Part shown: in pieces, positions 49,392 to 49,892 of the stretch | Position numbering within the stretch: position 1 is the first letter of the stretch | Layout of the letters: the number at the start of each line of letters is the position of its first letter | Origin: an uncultured Geobacter sp. | Lineage (GTDB): Bacteria > Desulfobacterota > Desulfuromonadia > Geobacterales > Geobacteraceae | NCBI GenBank assembly: GCA_903925075.1 | Contig: CAIYDQ010000181.1 | Coordinates: 1 to 49,892, forward strand | DNA: 49,892 bases | Direction: 5' to 3' | Notes under the pieces: model-generated | What the model saw: the letters and a program-made list of their open reading frames with translations, nothing else | The model's database searches: none | What the model was told of the DNA's origin: nothing | Translations under genes and position numbers: made by a program

Positions 49392-49892
49392 TCGCCAAAA
49401 ACAAGACTCCTCAGCACTTGGCGGAATCGGTATGCGCGGAGCTGAGAAAGCGCCACGTCCCGGTCCAGAACGAAAAGATCATCGTCGATCTGTTCGAGAC
49501 CATGTACTACTCCAGCCTGAAAACCGAGGAATCGGAGTCGATAACCTTCCACGTGGTCTATCTGGACCCATCCCAGCCCGATCCGAAACCGCCGCGCAAT
49601 CCGGTGAAGGACCGCTGGAGCTACGTCCCCTTTTCCGAGCGGATCGCGTTTTCGGTCCAAAACCTGGTGAAGATCGCCAAGTCCTCGGACCTGCGCACCT
49701 CTTCTTTCGTGGTCTGGCCGGACAAGCACGGCGCCCTTTTCATCTGGGGGCTGGTCGACCAGCAGAACCGGTTCCACAAGTACCTGAACCGCAGCGCCGA
49801 CATCGAACCGGAGCGGCCGGGCCTTTTCCAGGCCAGCGTCGAGGGGATCGGCGTGGTGGTGGTCTACATGCGCTACGACAAGGTTGCGGAGT
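49388..49892 (+). CDS. DACNV-like sensor-domain protein, 5' part only (possible diadenylate cyclase)
   Basis: The first 168 codons; the gene runs off the right edge. MIAKNKTPQHLAESVCAELR leads into a mixed fold with SYVPFSERIAFSVQNLVKIA, SSDLRTSSFVVWPDKHGALF and RPGLFQASVEGIGVVVVYMR. This pattern recalls the DACNV sensor domain that precedes DisA-type diadenylate cyclase domains. The catalytic part would lie beyond the window, so cyclase activity is not shown. The start overlaps the YkgJ stop (ATGA), implying that both proteins are made together. Confidence 0.5.
   Translation, partial: MIAKNKTPQHLAESVCAELRKRHVPVQNEKIIVDLFETMYYSSLKTEESESITFHVVYLDPSQPDPKPPRNPVKDRWSYVPFSERIAFSVQNLVKIAKSSDLRTSSFVVWPDKHGALFIWGLVDQQNRFHKYLNRSADIEPERPGLFQASVEGIGVVVVYMRYDKVAE

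Noticed and set aside
1-49892. tRNA, rRNA, transposase or prophage genes
   Set aside because: No cloverleaf, rRNA segment, transposase motif or phage structural gene was recognised on either strand by eye; a covariance-model search would be needed to exclude tRNAs formally.

Overview
The window is about 62% G+C and looks chromosomal. It most resembles Geobacteraceae in the broad sense (Geobacter, Geomonas or Citrifermentans type): multihaem cytochromes including a pentahaem nitrite reductase, a homocitrate synthase of the NifV type, a haem-c sensor kinase, a DUF748 envelope protein, and many short dispersed palindromes between genes. No rRNA, tRNA, CRISPR array, transposase or prophage gene was found. 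Genus assignment is an inference from gene content.

Left part (1-5.3 kb, minus strand): the 5' end of a nifV-like gene, a small membrane-anchored dihaem cytochrome, a DUF1499 membrane protein, an O-methyltransferase, a Tat-exported superoxide-reductase-like protein, and nrfA. The nrfA promoter region carries a perfect FNR/HcpR-type palindrome placed exactly where a class II activator would sit. This block suggests anaerobic nitrogen and reactive-species metabolism.

Signalling block (5.7-13.5 kb, plus strand): cheW, a chemoreceptor, a 1170-residue hybrid histidine kinase with a periplasmic CXXCH haem site, a CheY-like receiver, a CheC-like phosphatase and a PAS-GGDEF diguanylate cyclase. The genes are closely spaced, several overlap, and no cheA, cheR or cheB is present. 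It looks like a redox-sensing module that feeds c-di-GMP and/or taxis output.

Middle part (13.6-23.7 kb, minus strand): an outer-membrane beta-barrel with an unrecognised exported partner, two tiny membrane proteins behind an orphan ParB-like gene, a Na/Pi cotransporter overlapping an exopolyphosphatase, an HU/IHF protein, a TPR protein, and an RlmD-type RNA methyltransferase overlapping a small conserved gene.

Right part (23.8-49.9 kb, mostly plus): infA; efp with epmA; a bioB-bioD-bioA cluster behind a BirA-type operator; a TatD-radical SAM fusion; a large DUF748 protein; an MFS transporter; the agmatine-to-putrescine pair aguA and aguB; a 1388-residue SNF2 ATPase; an 18-cysteine Csp/DUF326 copper protein (minus strand) opposite a DUF6502 gene with two lipoprotein genes; a LigB/YgiD-type dioxygenase; and, cut by the window end, a YkgJ Cys-cluster gene translationally coupled to a protein resembling DACNV sensor domains of nucleotide cyclases.

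The long gaps between genes are mostly occupied by short inverted-repeat elements of at least eight sequence types. These, the operators, an orphan terminator that may end a small RNA, and the YkgJ-DACNV pair are the points most worth a second look.
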